64,000 bases of DNA. Source: Helianthus annuus (Eukaryota > Streptophyta > Magnoliopsida > Asterales > Asteraceae). Under the pieces are notes generated by a model. That model searched no databases and was not told where the DNA came from. It was given only the letters and a program-made list of their open reading frames with translations. The position numbers and the translations under genes are program-made. Location: the NCBI RefSeq assembly GCF_002127325.2, contig NC_035433.2, positions 129,774,695 to 129,838,694 of the forward strand. Reading direction: 5' to 3'. Positions 53,001 through 62,851 of the stretch are shown here, one piece after another (position 1 is the first letter of the stretch; the number at the start of each line of letters is the position of its first letter).

Positions 53001-53555
53001 CAAGCTCCATCTTCAAGACCCAAAAGACCCGCAGCCACTGTGAATCATCAAAAATCTTCCACGTTGAAACGACAAACTTGTTTCAATTGTGGGATAGCCG
53101 GGCACATTGCCAGAAACTGTGTTTCTTTGTCTTCCTCTGTGCAGTCTAAAAATCAACGTGCACAACATCAGAAAGTCAAACCAAATCGATTTGGTCCTTC
53201 TAAGTCAATGACGACTCATAAGTCTAAGACAATGAAGAACGACCATCGTAGGGTCAGGCCTTCTGATCAAGATTGGAATGCAGCCAAACGTAGACATAAA
53301 AATCAGCAAAATCATTTTTCAGAAAACAGATTTAAGGCGTTTGGTAATTATGCTAACAACTGGTCTAAACAATATTGGAAACCTAAATCTAGAGTCATGC
53401 ATTCCAACTTGCCTCATACACTTCATAAAAATTCTGCCAATGAGAATTCATCAAAGTTTTTAAATAAAGACAATCTGGTATGGCAGAGGGTAACTTATAT
53501 CGATGCAAAGGGACTACCCAGATCCACTATGGGCTGGGTACCTAAATCTAACTAA
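50007..53555 (+). CDS. element D gag-type protein, 1182 aa, two CCHC knuckles
   Basis: It starts at ATG 50007. Residues about 30-240 form a copia gag domain of the UBN2 type ([19 protein letters not shown], then [12 protein letters not shown]). The first zinc knuckle, [14 protein letters not shown], is at about residue 410. A charged segment at about 570-650 looks coiled-coil (repeats of [15 protein letters not shown] type). Then comes a long Ser/Asp/Glu-rich region. A second knuckle, [14 protein letters not shown], is at about residue 1029. The C-terminus, basic up to WVPKSN, ends at TAA 53553. The role is RNA packaging and particle assembly. It is much longer than a typical copia gag. Confidence 0.9.
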   Translation: MSSNNSELTALNQQQELESKLGTTTRIPRLTDANDFPEWKWRFEQHLKVKDYKLWRSILRGPREIMMESPTEPDVKIKKPRDQYTEDDLLIVEEDDRALSYLTMGLGPDIAIGFRTCKSAKELWDSLIEVYEGNEDMKESRRNLLQQNFNNFNHIYGETIDNQIQRFVKLVTQMQMEEIHTTNASTNRQLLNALPKSWDHHVAMIKKTKDLARCTLSEMISHIKACELDDKQRETNYKNSMLAAGFSIAPTTSSNSNTPLLSQGGFQMFRNATSAKTAPTSANVYSSGSSTQASPTSAGKVSAAPSASVASNEMIAFFSKQSKENLEIAASVINCLNAFASGNLGPPKFSMDDLDQIHPEDVEEMDITWQMAMAAFRAKNFVRKTGKNKWQGLTFSGPAKMPFEFRCYNCHEQGHLARNCTKPKVNGEQTPAQPAAPVTPNRERALVTATGVSADNVNSGSPQPMGLAQALVVQPDSPFDWNSEIERLHISAPENQANSSNIAFMASDDPYPVNADVKVAHEEESSAENFAFMTQILSAPVKGLTKEEVISVFCTPECRERVEAYRIHNAELIEDYNEIKRKNFTLTKNEKLFKEKIEAQRKDIVQLKDDVSVATAQLIIVKEKLCEVTKELENVRDKYQINQLNIKKFDSSSKLVKNLCDQQLAYSKKKGSGLGYNQTPPPYNNNYTYLPMTEEEMLNESKMTYGPKNNKPSVNVEGPKNSKPSVNVKFAEEQVKPETCFVSKGTFDPNSSSSCADKVPEVIWGDLFGSEQVLDSDSSKTSFDNTNSGCVFGQAFLNSFHSYVSSSFGPDVLGKTVNACDEPFENACDDECFTTAENCDFDVSDSQGENSVTNDVPQDTFSETTENASQENQSHTDFSCESSSVDVSTDESSGTSLDGNDKKGSLFVDDVSASIETETKNDLQNEKEVILNENLKETFCEENPKPTSETPTQNGFHETIRNDNSTFSDSHACASASSDPQVSTSSGKAQASQSKQNKQAPSSRPKRPAATVNHQKSSTLKRQTCFNCGIAGHIARNCVSLSSSVQSKNQRAQHQKVKPNRFGPSKSMTTHKSKTMKNDHRRVRPSDQDWNAAKRRHKNQQNHFSENRFKAFGNYANNWSKQYWKPKSRVMHSNLPHTLHKNSANENSSKFLNKDNLVWQRVTYIDAKGLPRSTMGWVPKSN

Positions 53556-56500
53556 TCCCGCTAATCGTGCAGGAACAACTGTGGAGGACTACCGTGCGCC
53601 TCTGGTACATGGATAGTGGCTGTTCCAGGCACATGACAGGAGACTTATCCCAACTTGTGAACGTCAAAGAATTTAATGGAGGATATGTCTCATTTGCGGG
53701 AGGTGAATCTGGCAGAATCACATTGAAAGGAACTGTTCGAAACGGTGTTCTCAGCTTTGAAAATGTTAATTATGTTCCAGAACTGAAACACAATCTGTTA
53801 AGTATTTCGCAGATTTGTGATCGAGGGAATTCAGTTCATTTCACGAAGAAGGGATGTCATGTTCTTAAGCCTGGGATTGTTATTCCAGAAGACTGGTTCT
53901 TGATGACAGCTGAGAGAAAAGGAAATGCTTATGTTATTGATATGAACAAGAAACCGTGTGAAGAGATCACTTGTCTATTTTCAAAGATTTCGGAGCATGA
54001 TGGTCTGCTGTGGCATCGTCGACTTGGGCACGTAAATATGAAAAATCTGAACCGTCTAGCTAAAGGTCAACTGGTACGTGATCTTCCAATCAAGGACTTC
54101 ATGTTGGTGGAGAAATGTGTTGCTTGTGCGAAAGGGAAAGCTCATCGAAAACCTCACAAAACTAAACCTGCACCTTCGACAAAAGCTGTACTCGAGCTAC
54201 TTCACATGGATCTTTTTGGCCCAGTGAATGTGCTGAGCATTGGGAAGAAAGCTTATTGTCTGGTAATCGTCGATGATTACTCTCGCTACACTTGGGTGTA
54301 TTTTCTCAGCCACAAAAATGAAACTGCTGTCTTGGTAAAACAATTCATTACTTTGGCTGAAAATCAAGCGAGTACTAAGGTGAAGATTATTCGATCAGAC
54401 AATGGGACAGAATTCAAGAACGTTACTTTGGATACTTTCTGCATTGATAAGGGAATCGATCGTCAGTTCAGTGCGCCTCGAACTCCACAACAAAATGGAG
54501 TAGCTGAAAGAAGGAATCGTACTCTCATTGAGGCTGCGCGTACTATGCTGGCTGATTCAAAGCTTCCTAGCTTCTTTTGGGCCGAGGCTGTTAGCACGGC
54601 TTGTTATATCCAGAATCATGCTTTAGTAAACAAACGTCACATGAAAACCCCTTATGAGATTCTGGAAGGACATAAACCTTCGGTTTCACACTTTCGTATC
54701 TTTGGTTGTCCATGTGTATTCTTACTAATGGACTCCAACGGAAAGTTTGAAGTCAAAGGTGACGAATGTTACTTTGTTGGATATGCTAAAGGCTCTGCTT
54801 ATAGGGTATACAACAAAGTAACTAAAAAGGTCGTCGAGTCGTGCAACATTGAATGGCTTGAAGAGAATGCTACGGACGCTAGAGTTGGTCCAGATTGGTT
54901 ATACGATTATTCTGCTCTGTTTAAATCATTTAACATTTTGTCAAGTGATGTTTCAGTTGCAGGTGTGTCTATTCCCAAACAACCATTGTCGTTTGAAGAT
55001 ACGGAAGACGAAGCACAGATGCAAGACAACGTGAGGCATCATACAATTGATCCACCGGGAATGGTGTTTACGCAACATCCTACACCAACTCCGATGGTCA
55101 ATAGATCTCCTGAGGGTGCATCAACTAGTGACTCTGCACTGTTTCCTGAACCAATTCCTGAGGATTGTGTTGTCACTTCTCCTGTAGTTCACACTACTAC
55201 AGCTCCTAATGAGGGGGAGTCTAGCAACACCACCACTGAAGAGGAGATTGTACCTGATTTGGCCATACCTACGAGCGTTCAACGAAATCACCCAATCGAG
55301 AATGTGATTGGTCCTGTAAATGCAGGAATTTTGACCAGGAGTCAATCAGGAACCATTAACACTTGCTTATATTCTTGTTATCTTTCTCAAATCGAACCTA
55401 AAACTATTGATATAGCTCTGCAGGAACCTGGCTGGGTAGATGCTATGCACGAAGAGCTGAACCAGTTTGAAAAACTTGGAGTATGGAAGCTCGTCAAGTT
55501 GCCAGCAGGAAAACGTAAATTTGGAACTAGATGGGTATTTCGAAACAAGCAGGATTCTGCAGGAGTCATCGTTCGGAACAAAGCAAGGCTGGTGGTTCAG
55601 GGATTTCGACAAATTGAAGGACTGGATTATGATGAAGTGTATGCTCCGGTTGCACGACTTGAAGCCATCCGGATCTTCTTGGCTTATGCGTCATACATGG
55701 GATTCACTGTTTATCAGATGGATGTCAAGACCGCGTTTCTCTATGGAGATGTGAAGGAGGAAATTTTTGTCGAGCAGCCACCAGGGTTTGTGCATCCAGA
55801 CCATCCTGATTACGCTTACAAGCTAGACAAAGCACTGTACGGGTTACACCAGGCTCCTCGGGCTTGGTATGCCACACTAACAGAGCATCTATTGGCTCAT
55901 GGGTATACGCGTGGCACCATAGACCAGACTCTGTTTATCAAGAAGGTAGGAAGAGATCAAATCTTGGTTCAAATCTATGTTGATGATATCATTTTCGGAT
56001 CTACAAGTGAGGATCTTTGCAAGGAATTTGAGAGAGTTATGAAGAAGAAGTTTGAAATGAGTGCTTTGGGGGAGATGACACTGTTTTTGGGCCTACAAGT
56101 CAAGCAGAGTTCGCAAGGAATTCTTATTCATCAAGGGAAGTATGTGGATGATGTGCTGGAAAAATTCAAATTCACGGACGCAAAGCCTGCTGAAACACCT
56201 ATGGCAGAGAGACCACTATTGACTGAAGATGAAGAAGGAGAGTCTTTCAATCAACGTCAATATAGGTCCATGATCGGGTCATTGATGTATCTCACAGCTA
56301 GCCGTCCGGACATCATGTTTGCTGTTTGCAATTGTGCACGCTATCAGGCTAATCCTAAAACTTCTCATCTTACTGCTGTTAAAAGGATCTTTCGGTATCT
56401 TAAAGGCCGACCTCGGTTTGGCCTGTGGTATCCGAGGGATTCCAATTTTGACTTGTTTGCTTTCTCTGACAGCAATTTTGGAGGTACTGACAGTGACAGG

Positions 56501-56923
56501 AAATCTACATCTGCGGGATGCCAATTTTTGGGTGATCGGCTCATTTCTTGGCAATGCAAGAAACAACAAACAGTGGCGATATCTACAGCTGAAGCCGAGT
56601 ATGTTGCTGCTTCTGCTTCTTGCTCTCAAGTGGTGTGGATGCAACATCAATTGCAGGATTATGGTTTGACTTATCTTAACACTACTATTTACTGCGATAA
56701 TGATGCTGCAATACAAATTGTTCGAAATCCTGTTTTTCACTCCAAAACCAAGCACATTGATATTAAAGTTCATTTTATTCGAGACTGTTTTGACAGAGGT
56801 CTTATTACTCTTGAACAAATCGACACAGATGCAAATGCTGCCGATTTGTTCACCAAACCTGTCAGCAGCTCGAAATTCAGAGTGCTTGTGGATTTTCTAA
56901 AAATGATCCGTTTTACTGATTGA
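53552..56923 (+). CDS. element D pol: protease, integrase, RT, RNase H
   Basis: The frame opens at 53552, overlapping the gag stop by 4 nt in the -1 frame. The first ATG (53609) lies within the protease active-site region. Numbering from 53567: protease MDSGCSRHM (Asp about 16). GAG-pre-integrase HHCC region WHRRLGHVN with CVACAKGK (about 148-200). Integrase catalytic Asp 215, Asp 278 and Glu 314 (DX35E exact). RT has [10 protein letters not shown] and YVDDIIFGS (about 803). RNase H has [14 protein letters not shown] and [10 protein letters not shown]. It ends TGA 56921. All catalytic residues are present, so the enzymes look functional. How pol is expressed (frameshift, splicing or reinitiation) cannot be read. 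Confidence 0.93.
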   Translation, partial: LIPLIVQEQLWRTTVRLWYMDSGCSRHMTGDLSQLVNVKEFNGGYVSFAGGESGRITLKGTVRNGVLSFENVNYVPELKHNLLSISQICDRGNSVHFTKKGCHVLKPGIVIPEDWFLMTAERKGNAYVIDMNKKPCEEITCLFSKISEHDGLLWHRRLGHVNMKNLNRLAKGQLVRDLPIKDFMLVEKCVACAKGKAHRKPHKTKPAPSTKAVLELLHMDLFGPVNVLSIGKKAYCLVIVDDYSRYTWVYFLSHKNETAVLVKQFITLAENQASTKVKIIRSDNGTEFKNVTLDTFCIDKGIDRQFSAPRTPQQNGVAERRNRTLIEAARTMLADSKLPSFFWAEAVSTACYIQNHALVNKRHMKTPYEILEGHKPSVSHFRIFGCPCVFLLMDSNGKFEVKGDECYFVGYAKGSAYRVYNKVTKKVVESCNIEWLEENATDARVGPDWLYDYSALFKSFNILSSDVSVAGVSIPKQPLSFEDTEDEAQMQDNVRHHTIDPPGMVFTQHPTPTPMVNRSPEGASTSDSALFPEPIPEDCVVTSPVVHTTTAPNEGESSNTTTEEEIVPDLAIPTSVQRNHPIENVIGPVNAGILTRSQSGTINTCLYSCYLSQIEPKTIDIALQEPGWVDAMHEELNQFEKLGVWKLVKLPAGKRKFGTRWVFRNKQDSAGVIVRNKARLVVQGFRQIEGLDYDEVYAPVARLEAIRIFLAYASYMGFTVYQMDVKTAFLYGDVKEEIFVEQPPGFVHPDHPDYAYKLDKALYGLHQAPRAWYATLTEHLLAHGYTRGTIDQTLFIKKVGRDQILVQIYVDDIIFGSTSEDLCKEFERVMKKKFEMSALGEMTLFLGLQVKQSSQGILIHQGKYVDDVLEKFKFTDAKPAETPMAERPLLTEDEEGESFNQRQYRSMIGSLMYLTASRPDIMFAVCNCARYQANPKTSHLTAVKRIFRYLKGRPRFGLWYPRDSNFDLFAFSDSNFGGTDSDRKSTSAGCQFLGDRLISWQCKKQQTVAISTAEAEYVAASASCSQVVWMQHQLQDYGLTYLNTTIYCDNDAAIQIVRNPVFHSKTKHIDIKVHFIRDCFDRGLITLEQIDTDANAADLFTKPVSSSKFRVLVDFLKMIRFTD

Positions 56924-57000
56924 GCATGTTTTGTTTTTCGTAGGTAAATTTGTTCATAAAGTTTTCTATTCTTAGGTAGTTTTTATTTATGCTCAAATTT

Positions 57001-57012
57001 AGGGGGAGAAAA
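57001..57012 (+). other. internal polypurine tract just after pol
   Basis: AGGGGGAGAAAA lies about 80 bp after the pol stop and closely resembles the terminal tract CTAGGGGGAGAT at 61291. It is followed by three near-copies of ATCGAAAAATACAAAAACAT (about 57013-57080). It may be a central polypurine tract or a relic of an older element end. Confidence 0.55.
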
Positions 57013-57080
57013 ATCGGAAAATACAAAAACATTAAAAAAATCGAAAAATACAAAAACATTAAAAAATCGAAAAATACAAA

Positions 57081-58080
57081 AAGAAGTGTGGCTGGACTGG
57101 GAAATGAAATGAATTTTCACATTATGGTCGAGGGCTGACTCATGTAAGACCAGTATCGAAATAGTTTGACTCTAGTATGATGTGTTGGTAGGCTCTATCC
57201 TTAAGATTGGAAACATTAACTGTTTCTGTTCAGAACTAAACTAGTACATGACCTCAGAAAAGAAAATCACTTGGAATTAGCTCATGTCTATTTGAATGTC
57301 TGTATGTTGTCCCGATACACACAATTTTGATCTGATTCTGAAATCTTATCTGAAAAAGTCGTGTACCTCCTCTGCTGCATCCAGATACATGCTGACCTGG
57401 AGGTGCTAGGCAACGACAGCTTCTGCTGCATCCAGATACATGCTGACCTAGCTGTCTGTTGTCGCGCTGTAGATCTAAACACCCGAAAGAGGCCCTCTAG
57501 TGCCCAAAAGAAACCCAAATTAAACCTATATCAAATTGAGAAAAACTCATTTGATCTGTATATTATATCATCTCTGCAAAAGATCTATTCTGTTCTCTTC
57601 TCAACCTACTCCCAGTTAAGATTTCAGAAATCTGGATTGGACTTGTGAAATATGTGGTAGGGAAGATACTTGCATGATAGAATGTGCTGTTTATATTTCC
57701 GGGATTTGATTAGTATTCGTTTGGGTGTTCATGGTTAAAATATCAAAACATGATAAAATGAGGTACAGGCAGTTACATGGAAAAGGTCTAGGGAGATGAG
57801 TTTAAAAGGACAAATATACTGGCAGTTGTCTAGATCATCCTATAGTAGATCAGTGTTGATAAGTGAAGTCAAGCCCGAAACCTTGTGATTTGATCCCTGA
57901 GTATCTATGCAAATTTCCTGATTTATTTTTGTAAATAATATTTTATTATTTAATTTTGTTTTTTTTAGGTTTTATTTTGCAAACATTGCTCAAAAGGTTT
58001 AATGGATAGTTTTTATTAAATCAGATTTTTAAAATGGGTTTAAAAATTTATTGATAAATCTGGTTTGAGCCCAAGTCCAT
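57081..58080 (+). other. element D spacer between pol and the internal promoter region
   Basis: No gene is supported. Two copies of CTGCTGCATCCAGATACATG lie near 57372 and 57425. The short frames here look incidental. Confidence 0.55.
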
Positions 58081-58170
58081 AAGGCCCAAGCCCATAAGTC
58101 ATGGGCCCATGATAACTGTGGAGTATAAAAGGTAGGTTACGAGTCATTATCCTTGTTCACTCGCAATCAA
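58076..58170 (+). promoter_or_regulatory. candidate internal promoter of the post-pol ORF
   Basis: GGCCCAAGCCCATAAG and CATGGGCCCATG (site II-like TGGGCC motifs, 58083-58110) stand just upstream of TATAAAAG (58124-58131). A pyrimidine-rich start-like stretch follows (TCCTTGTTCACTCGCAATC, near 58150). Spacing and content look like a plant pol II promoter. The post-pol ATG lies about 540 nt downstream. This is inference from motifs only. Confidence 0.5.
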
Positions 58171-58606
58171 ATCATTTTTCTCTCTCAAGATTCCGACGAT
58201 CATCAACTGTTCCGACGTGTTTCCGGTTGCGACTCGCAATCTACCTCGTTGATCATCAAGGTATTATGACGTCATTATTCAAATTTTGCAGGGATTATGA
58301 ATGTTTTGTTGAAGATTCCGATGAAGGTTTGAAGATTCCGATGAGGATTTGAAGATTCCGATGATGTTTCCGATGAAGTTTTGATGTTTCCGATGAAGTT
58401 TTGACTCGCAATCAAGAACACTTAGGACTCGAAACCAGTGGTAACGAGTTGCAACATCAAGATTGCGACTCATGGTTGCGACTCAATTTGTTTGTTGCGA
58501 CTCATGATTGCGACTCGAAATCTGCTGTTTGCGACTCATGGTTGCGACTCGCAGACAATTGGTTTCGACTCGAGACCTTTTGGTTGCGACTCACGGTCTC
58601 GAGTGA
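58148..58606 (+). repeat. second GACTCGCAA array, upstream of the post-pol ORF
   Basis: About a dozen copies of TTGCGACTCGCAA-like words (many changed to TTGCGACTCATGG) share the core of the array before gag. Short GATTCCGATGAAG repeats lie among them (58311-58385). A possible intron is suggested by AAG|GTATTATG near 58260 and GTGTGCAG|AAAATGG at 58690. Confidence 0.7.
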
Positions 58607-58693
58607 ACAGTAACAGTGTTTGTTTTGATTATTATTTTTATCACTGTCATATCAGTAGTTGGAAACTTATTTGATTTGTGTTGTGTGCAGAAA

Positions 58694-59809
58694 ATGGATT
58701 TAAAGTTTATATCATCTCATAATCAAGTTGGATATTTAGCACCTCCACCAGTGAAGCACAAGCAGCTGTATACGTCATTGATAAAAGGCCTAAATACATG
58801 CAGGATTGTTCATGCTCTTCGTGAGAATCCAGTTGTTTATGAAAGCCTTATTCGAAATTTTTGGAAGACTGCTAAAGTTGAAATCATTGAAGGAAAGGGA
58901 GCTATAGTTGCTGAGATTGAAAAGACGAAAGTTATAGTGACTGAGCAGATTATTAGAGATGTGTTAAAGTTTAATGATCAGGAAACAGATCCTATAGAAC
59001 TTCCTGCTGGAACAGTGGAAGCAATTCTACCTCGTTTAAGCTATGAAGGAAAGTTTCCTCCCCTGGTGAAGAAGTTTGTGCATCCTTACTGGCGTCTATT
59101 ACTGCACATGTTCCTTTTATGCATGACAGAAAATAGAGGGGGTATTGATCAGTTGAATATCACACAGACTGCTGCTTTGATATGTGTGATTACAAATGAG
59201 CCGTTCAATTATTCAAGATATATTTTGGAAGCAATGAAGAGAAATGCAATTGGGCTTCGAAAAGATAAGTTTCTTATGTATCCAAGATTTGTGCAGATGA
59301 TTTTGAATGAGTGTTATCCGGAATTGAAGAGATCAGGTAATACGTTGGAATTAAAGCCTATGGGTCCTTCGTGTTTTGGTGCTCTTACTACGAAGAAAGG
59401 AACTGAGAAAAAGTTTGAAGGTTTGATTGAGTTGGAGAAATTTGGTCAGTTTGCAGAGACAGAAGATGTTGGTGAGAATCCAGTGATGGCACGATCTGTT
59501 CTAGAGCGTAGTGTAACTGCACGTGCTATTGTTGCTGAAGAACATGATGTTCAAAGAGGTATTGAAGATGAGCCTGAGACTGAGTTTGTGACAATTGATT
59601 CTGAGGAAGAAGGTATTGAAATTATGTGTGATACTGATGAAGATGTAGAGCTTCCACCTGAAGCTGGAATGACTACTGCCGTTTCAACTGCTCCACCTGT
59701 GATTTCTGCTGAAAGTTTGGCTCAGTTATTAAAGTCTGTGACTGAAAAGATGGGAAATCCTCCTTCTGGTCTTTCAGTTCTAAATGAAGAGCCTAGTGAA
59801 AACCCATAG
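58694..59809 (+). CDS. element D post-pol ORF, N-terminal half, unknown function
   Basis: 371 codons from ATG 58694 (MDLKFISSHNQVGYL) to TAG 59807. The first ~215 residues form a compact-looking domain (NPVVYESLIRNFWKTAKVEI, then VIVTEQIIRDVLKFND and FLMYPRFVQMIL). It resembles the putative plant transposon protein type found beside many plant LTR elements. An acidic linker with IDSEEEGIEIMCDTDEDVE follows (near residue 300). No signal peptide or membrane segment is evident, so an envelope role is not supported. The frame continues after the TAG. Confidence 0.75.
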   Translation: MDLKFISSHNQVGYLAPPPVKHKQLYTSLIKGLNTCRIVHALRENPVVYESLIRNFWKTAKVEIIEGKGAIVAEIEKTKVIVTEQIIRDVLKFNDQETDPIELPAGTVEAILPRLSYEGKFPPLVKKFVHPYWRLLLHMFLLCMTENRGGIDQLNITQTAALICVITNEPFNYSRYILEAMKRNAIGLRKDKFLMYPRFVQMILNECYPELKRSGNTLELKPMGPSCFGALTTKKGTEKKFEGLIELEKFGQFAETEDVGENPVMARSVLERSVTARAIVAEEHDVQRGIEDEPETEFVTIDSEEEGIEIMCDTDEDVELPPEAGMTTAVSTAPPVISAESLAQLLKSVTEKMGNPPSGLSVLNEEPSENP

Positions 59810-61264
59810 GATCCTGATTCCCTACCCTTGAAGCGGAAAATGAGGGATCCTCGGCTCGGAATGTATGTTGAGAAACACAAAGATCAACCCTTGATTACTG
59901 ATGAAGATGATGAAGGTCTTTACGATTTTGATTTTGAGAAGAATATTACTGATACCACCACCTCTACCGCAGACATCTTTGAGTCTGATGTTGACGCTCA
60001 AAGAACTGATATGGATACCACCGATGTTACTGTCGAAGTTCAAGCTGCGAGTGTTGTTTTTGAGCCTGTTGGTGCTGTGTCACTTGGTGTTTCTGATTCT
60101 GCTGGTCCTTCTAATGTTGTTCATGATATGCCTAGTAGTTCAAGTGGTAAAAGGCCTGAGGAACCAGTAAGAATGCCTTTTGACGATGACTCAAGTGATG
60201 AAGATGAATTTATCAGTATGAGAGAGATGAAAAGAAGGTTGGTTGTTGTTGAGCAAGACTCGATTCACAAGGAAGCGAAGATTATCCAACTTGAAGACAT
60301 CATAGTGAAAAAGGATCAACAGATTGAGCAACTTCAAGGAGATGTTAGTTTGTTATTCTCTATGGTCTATGATCTGCGTGGTAGACTTGAAAAGAAGTTT
60401 GGGCAGGAATTTTCTGATCCTACAGACGTTGAAAACAAAAGGAAGGCCTTTGAAAAGGATAATGCTGAAAAGAATGCTGCAATGGAGAAATACTTTGAGA
60501 GAGTTACTGATCCAGAAGCAGATAAAGCAAAGGCAGAAAGAATTAAAAGGAAAAGGGAGTTGGTGATTTTGAAGAACAAGAATCTGAACCCAGATGATGT
60601 TGATGCTCAGGCTACTCATCATCTGATGGATGTTGGTGAAACTCTGTATGATCAAGTTGGAAATCGCTCAGGTGTGGTAAGCTGGGGTTATGACCATGAT
60701 AGAAAAAGATGGTGGATCAAGAGGAAAGTTGGTCCTGTGGAATGGTATAAACATCCTGGTCAGTTTCAATCATTTACGAAGGTTGATCTGACTGAATTGT
60801 CAAATGCACCTTACGTTGATGATAACCCTGGAGGTCCTGGACACATGTTTTTCGAAAGATTGAAGAGGGAAGTTCAGCGTAACTTTCCATCGATGCGTAC
60901 TGCTGACTCTATTGTTAAACCTCTTAAAGGTGTTCGGGATCCATTTACCAATAAGCGAATGAAAGCAGTGCACTGGCCTGTGACAGACAAAGAGAAAGTG
61001 ATTCCGTTGGTAAAGAAGATTCCTCAAGGTGCTTTGAAGTCTCTACATTTCTGGGCTTATGATGAGCGTCTTGGTCAGGCAGTGTTTGTTTGTGATGGTG
61101 ATGTTAATTTTCGCTTGGTGGATCAAGTAGATGTGCTCAACATTGCTCTTGAAGATTTAGAAGTGTTGGCTCAAAATCAGATACGAGCTACTGAGAAATA
61201 TGAAGCAATCGCGAAGGGATTCGGTGGTCTTAAGGATCGGTTGGGTGGTGATCGTGATACTTGA
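59810..61264 (+). CDS. element D post-pol ORF, C-terminal half, in frame after TAG
   Basis: The frame is open from 59810 (first ATG 59840) to TGA 61262, the same frame as the upstream half, making 856 codons in all with one internal TAG. It has an acidic Ser/Thr-rich stretch and a likely coiled coil near 60215-60410 (AKIIQLEDIIVKKDQQIEQL). The basic, aromatic C-terminal part includes WGYDHDRKRWWIKRKVGPVE. Function is unknown. The coiled coil suggests self-association. Confidence 0.7.
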   Translation, partial: DPDSLPLKRKMRDPRLGMYVEKHKDQPLITDEDDEGLYDFDFEKNITDTTTSTADIFESDVDAQRTDMDTTDVTVEVQAASVVFEPVGAVSLGVSDSAGPSNVVHDMPSSSSGKRPEEPVRMPFDDDSSDEDEFISMREMKRRLVVVEQDSIHKEAKIIQLEDIIVKKDQQIEQLQGDVSLLFSMVYDLRGRLEKKFGQEFSDPTDVENKRKAFEKDNAEKNAAMEKYFERVTDPEADKAKAERIKRKRELVILKNKNLNPDDVDAQATHHLMDVGETLYDQVGNRSGVVSWGYDHDRKRWWIKRKVGPVEWYKHPGQFQSFTKVDLTELSNAPYVDDNPGGPGHMFFERLKREVQRNFPSMRTADSIVKPLKGVRDPFTNKRMKAVHWPVTDKEKVIPLVKKIPQGALKSLHFWAYDERLGQAVFVCDGDVNFRLVDQVDVLNIALEDLEVLAQNQIRATEKYEAIAKGFGGLKDRLGGDRDT

Positions 61265-61302
61265 AGCGTCAAGAACCTGTATGCATAAACCTAGGGGGAG
61301 AT

Positions 61303-61689
61303 TGTTGGAACCTGAAGGTTTATACATGTAGGTTTGCATAGTATAGGGGTTGTTTTGTGTATTTCTCTAATATATGTGTATGGGCCGATTAGGTGGTTTG
61401 GGTTATGTCGCAACCGGGTTAGCTTGTGGGCTTAGGTTTCGGCCTAGATAGTTAGTATTTAAACAAACCTCAACCTTAGGGTTGAGGTCGTTGGTTGAAT
61501 AGGAGGTTGCGAGTTCAAGGCAGAGTCTTGTATCAGTCTTTGATAATCATTGAATGCAAGATTTCGGTTTGTTACTTGTTCATTGTTTTCATCTTGGTTA
61601 TTATATTTATTCTTGAATCACCCATTGATTGGATTCCGCACAATCAATAGGTTGTTTGATATCATTGAGAGATCCTCACGGGTTTTACA
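61303..61689 (+). repeat. element D 3' LTR
   Basis: 387 bp, preceded by the purine tract CTAGGGGGAGAT and followed by TTTAT. It appears identical to the 5' LTR. Confidence 0.95.
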
Positions 61690-62141
61690 TTTATATACCC
61701 AAAAAAATATTGACACGTCTTTTACATCGATTAAAAACATAAAAACACATACCAGTACCAACTCCGAAATTTCAATATCGGTGTGAAAATTGTTCTATTG
61801 GAATAAGTTTGTTTCGTCACTATATCGATAAGACATCGACACTCGCTACCACTTACGATACGAAAAAGTATTTTATTGGTTTTTAGCAAAACTTTTATCC
61901 AGACATAGGTAAAAATAAGCATATCACAATGACATACTCAAAATATTATTTAACGTCTTACCTTAAAAATTATAAACAAAAAGAAAATGCTAAATAGCAG
62001 TTATAATAAAATATTATAACACTAATATAATATAATAATTTAAAAATAAAAAAATATAAAAGTTAGTGGCATAAACCTAAAACTTCATAAGTATACTATT
62101 GCTTATTATATTTGAAATTAATACATAACATATATGAATTT
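61690..62141. other. AT-rich spacer, continuation of the repeat hit by element D
   Basis: No gene is supported. Words such as AATTTCAATATCGGTG and ATATCGATAAGAC echo the GATATCGATATCGGT at 48860, so both sides of D probably belong to one older repeat of unknown class. Confidence 0.4.
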
Positions 62142-62682
62142 GGTGTTTGATTTAGTTTTTTAAGCTTATGCTTGTTAGCTTGGGAAAAGATCAAATAGGA
62201 AGTTAATTTTCGCTAGGAAGGATAGGAAGCCATATGATTATGACATGTGGCAAATTTTAAAATAAAGAGAAAGGGTATTTTAGTCAATCCAACTCCTTCT
62301 TCTTCCTTTTTCAAAACCCAGTAAATTCAAAAACCCACCATTTTCAAAACCCACCATCTTCAACTATTTCTTCACTTTCTATCTCAATAATCACTACATT
62401 ATAGTGCGATTTTCATCACCAATCAATGATTCAGAACCCGATCAACGTGTTCTTTAGCTTTTTTTGAAGAAAACCCAGTTTAATTTCATAAAAAAATCTC
62501 GTTTTTTCCGGTGATTTTGGAGATAATCACTCGATTCGTTCGATTCGAGCGTTGATAAGTGTTTCTATCATTCAAAATTTGTCAATTGATGAAGAAATCG
62601 GCTTCGATCCATGTAAGAAATTCTTTAATTTCATTTTCATGATCTGGGTTTTTGATTTAGTCATTGCGTTTTACAATCTTTG

Positions 62683-62847
62683 CGGGGGTCCGGGGGCGGC
62701 AGCCCCCGGTAGCGGGGTCCCAGGGGCGGCAGCCCCTGGCGGGGTCCAAGGGGCAGAGCCCCTGGCTGGGGTTGAGACAGTTCACAGTGACACATTTCGA
62801 AGACAGTAATTCGTAGACAATTCAGACAGTTCACAGTGACACATTTT
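62683..62847 (+). repeat. GC-rich hairpin block with short direct repeats in MULE copy 2
   Basis: Three units of GGGGTCC followed by a stem such as GGGGGCGGCAGCCCCC, AGGGGCGGCAGCCCCT or AGGGGCAGAGCCCCT stand in AT-rich DNA. Next, AGACAGTTCACAGTGACAC occurs twice (near 62775 and 62824). MULE copy 1 lacks the block, so it was added to copy 2 or lost from copy 1. Confidence 0.7.
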
Positions 62848-62851
62848 TTAG

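Larger units (their letters stand above)
48936..61689 (+). mobile_element. element D: Sirevirus-like Ty1/copia retrotransposon with post-pol ORF
   Basis: Two 387-bp LTRs appear identical by eye, and a perfect 5-bp duplication TTTAT flanks the element (48931-48935, 61690-61694). A tRNA-Met primer site (49325-49338) and terminal purine tract CTAGGGGGAGAT (61291-61302) are present. The order is leader array, gag, pol with protease-integrase-RT-RNase H (copia order), 1.8-kb spacer, then a large post-pol ORF. This layout and the RT sequence fit the Sirevirus lineage. It is the youngest of the four LTR elements in the window. Confidence 0.95.

Noticed and set aside
58694..61264. Envelope-type gene in element D
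   Set aside because: Its position after pol is like an env gene, but I see no signal peptide, membrane segment or cleavage site. I keep it as a post-pol ORF of unknown function.
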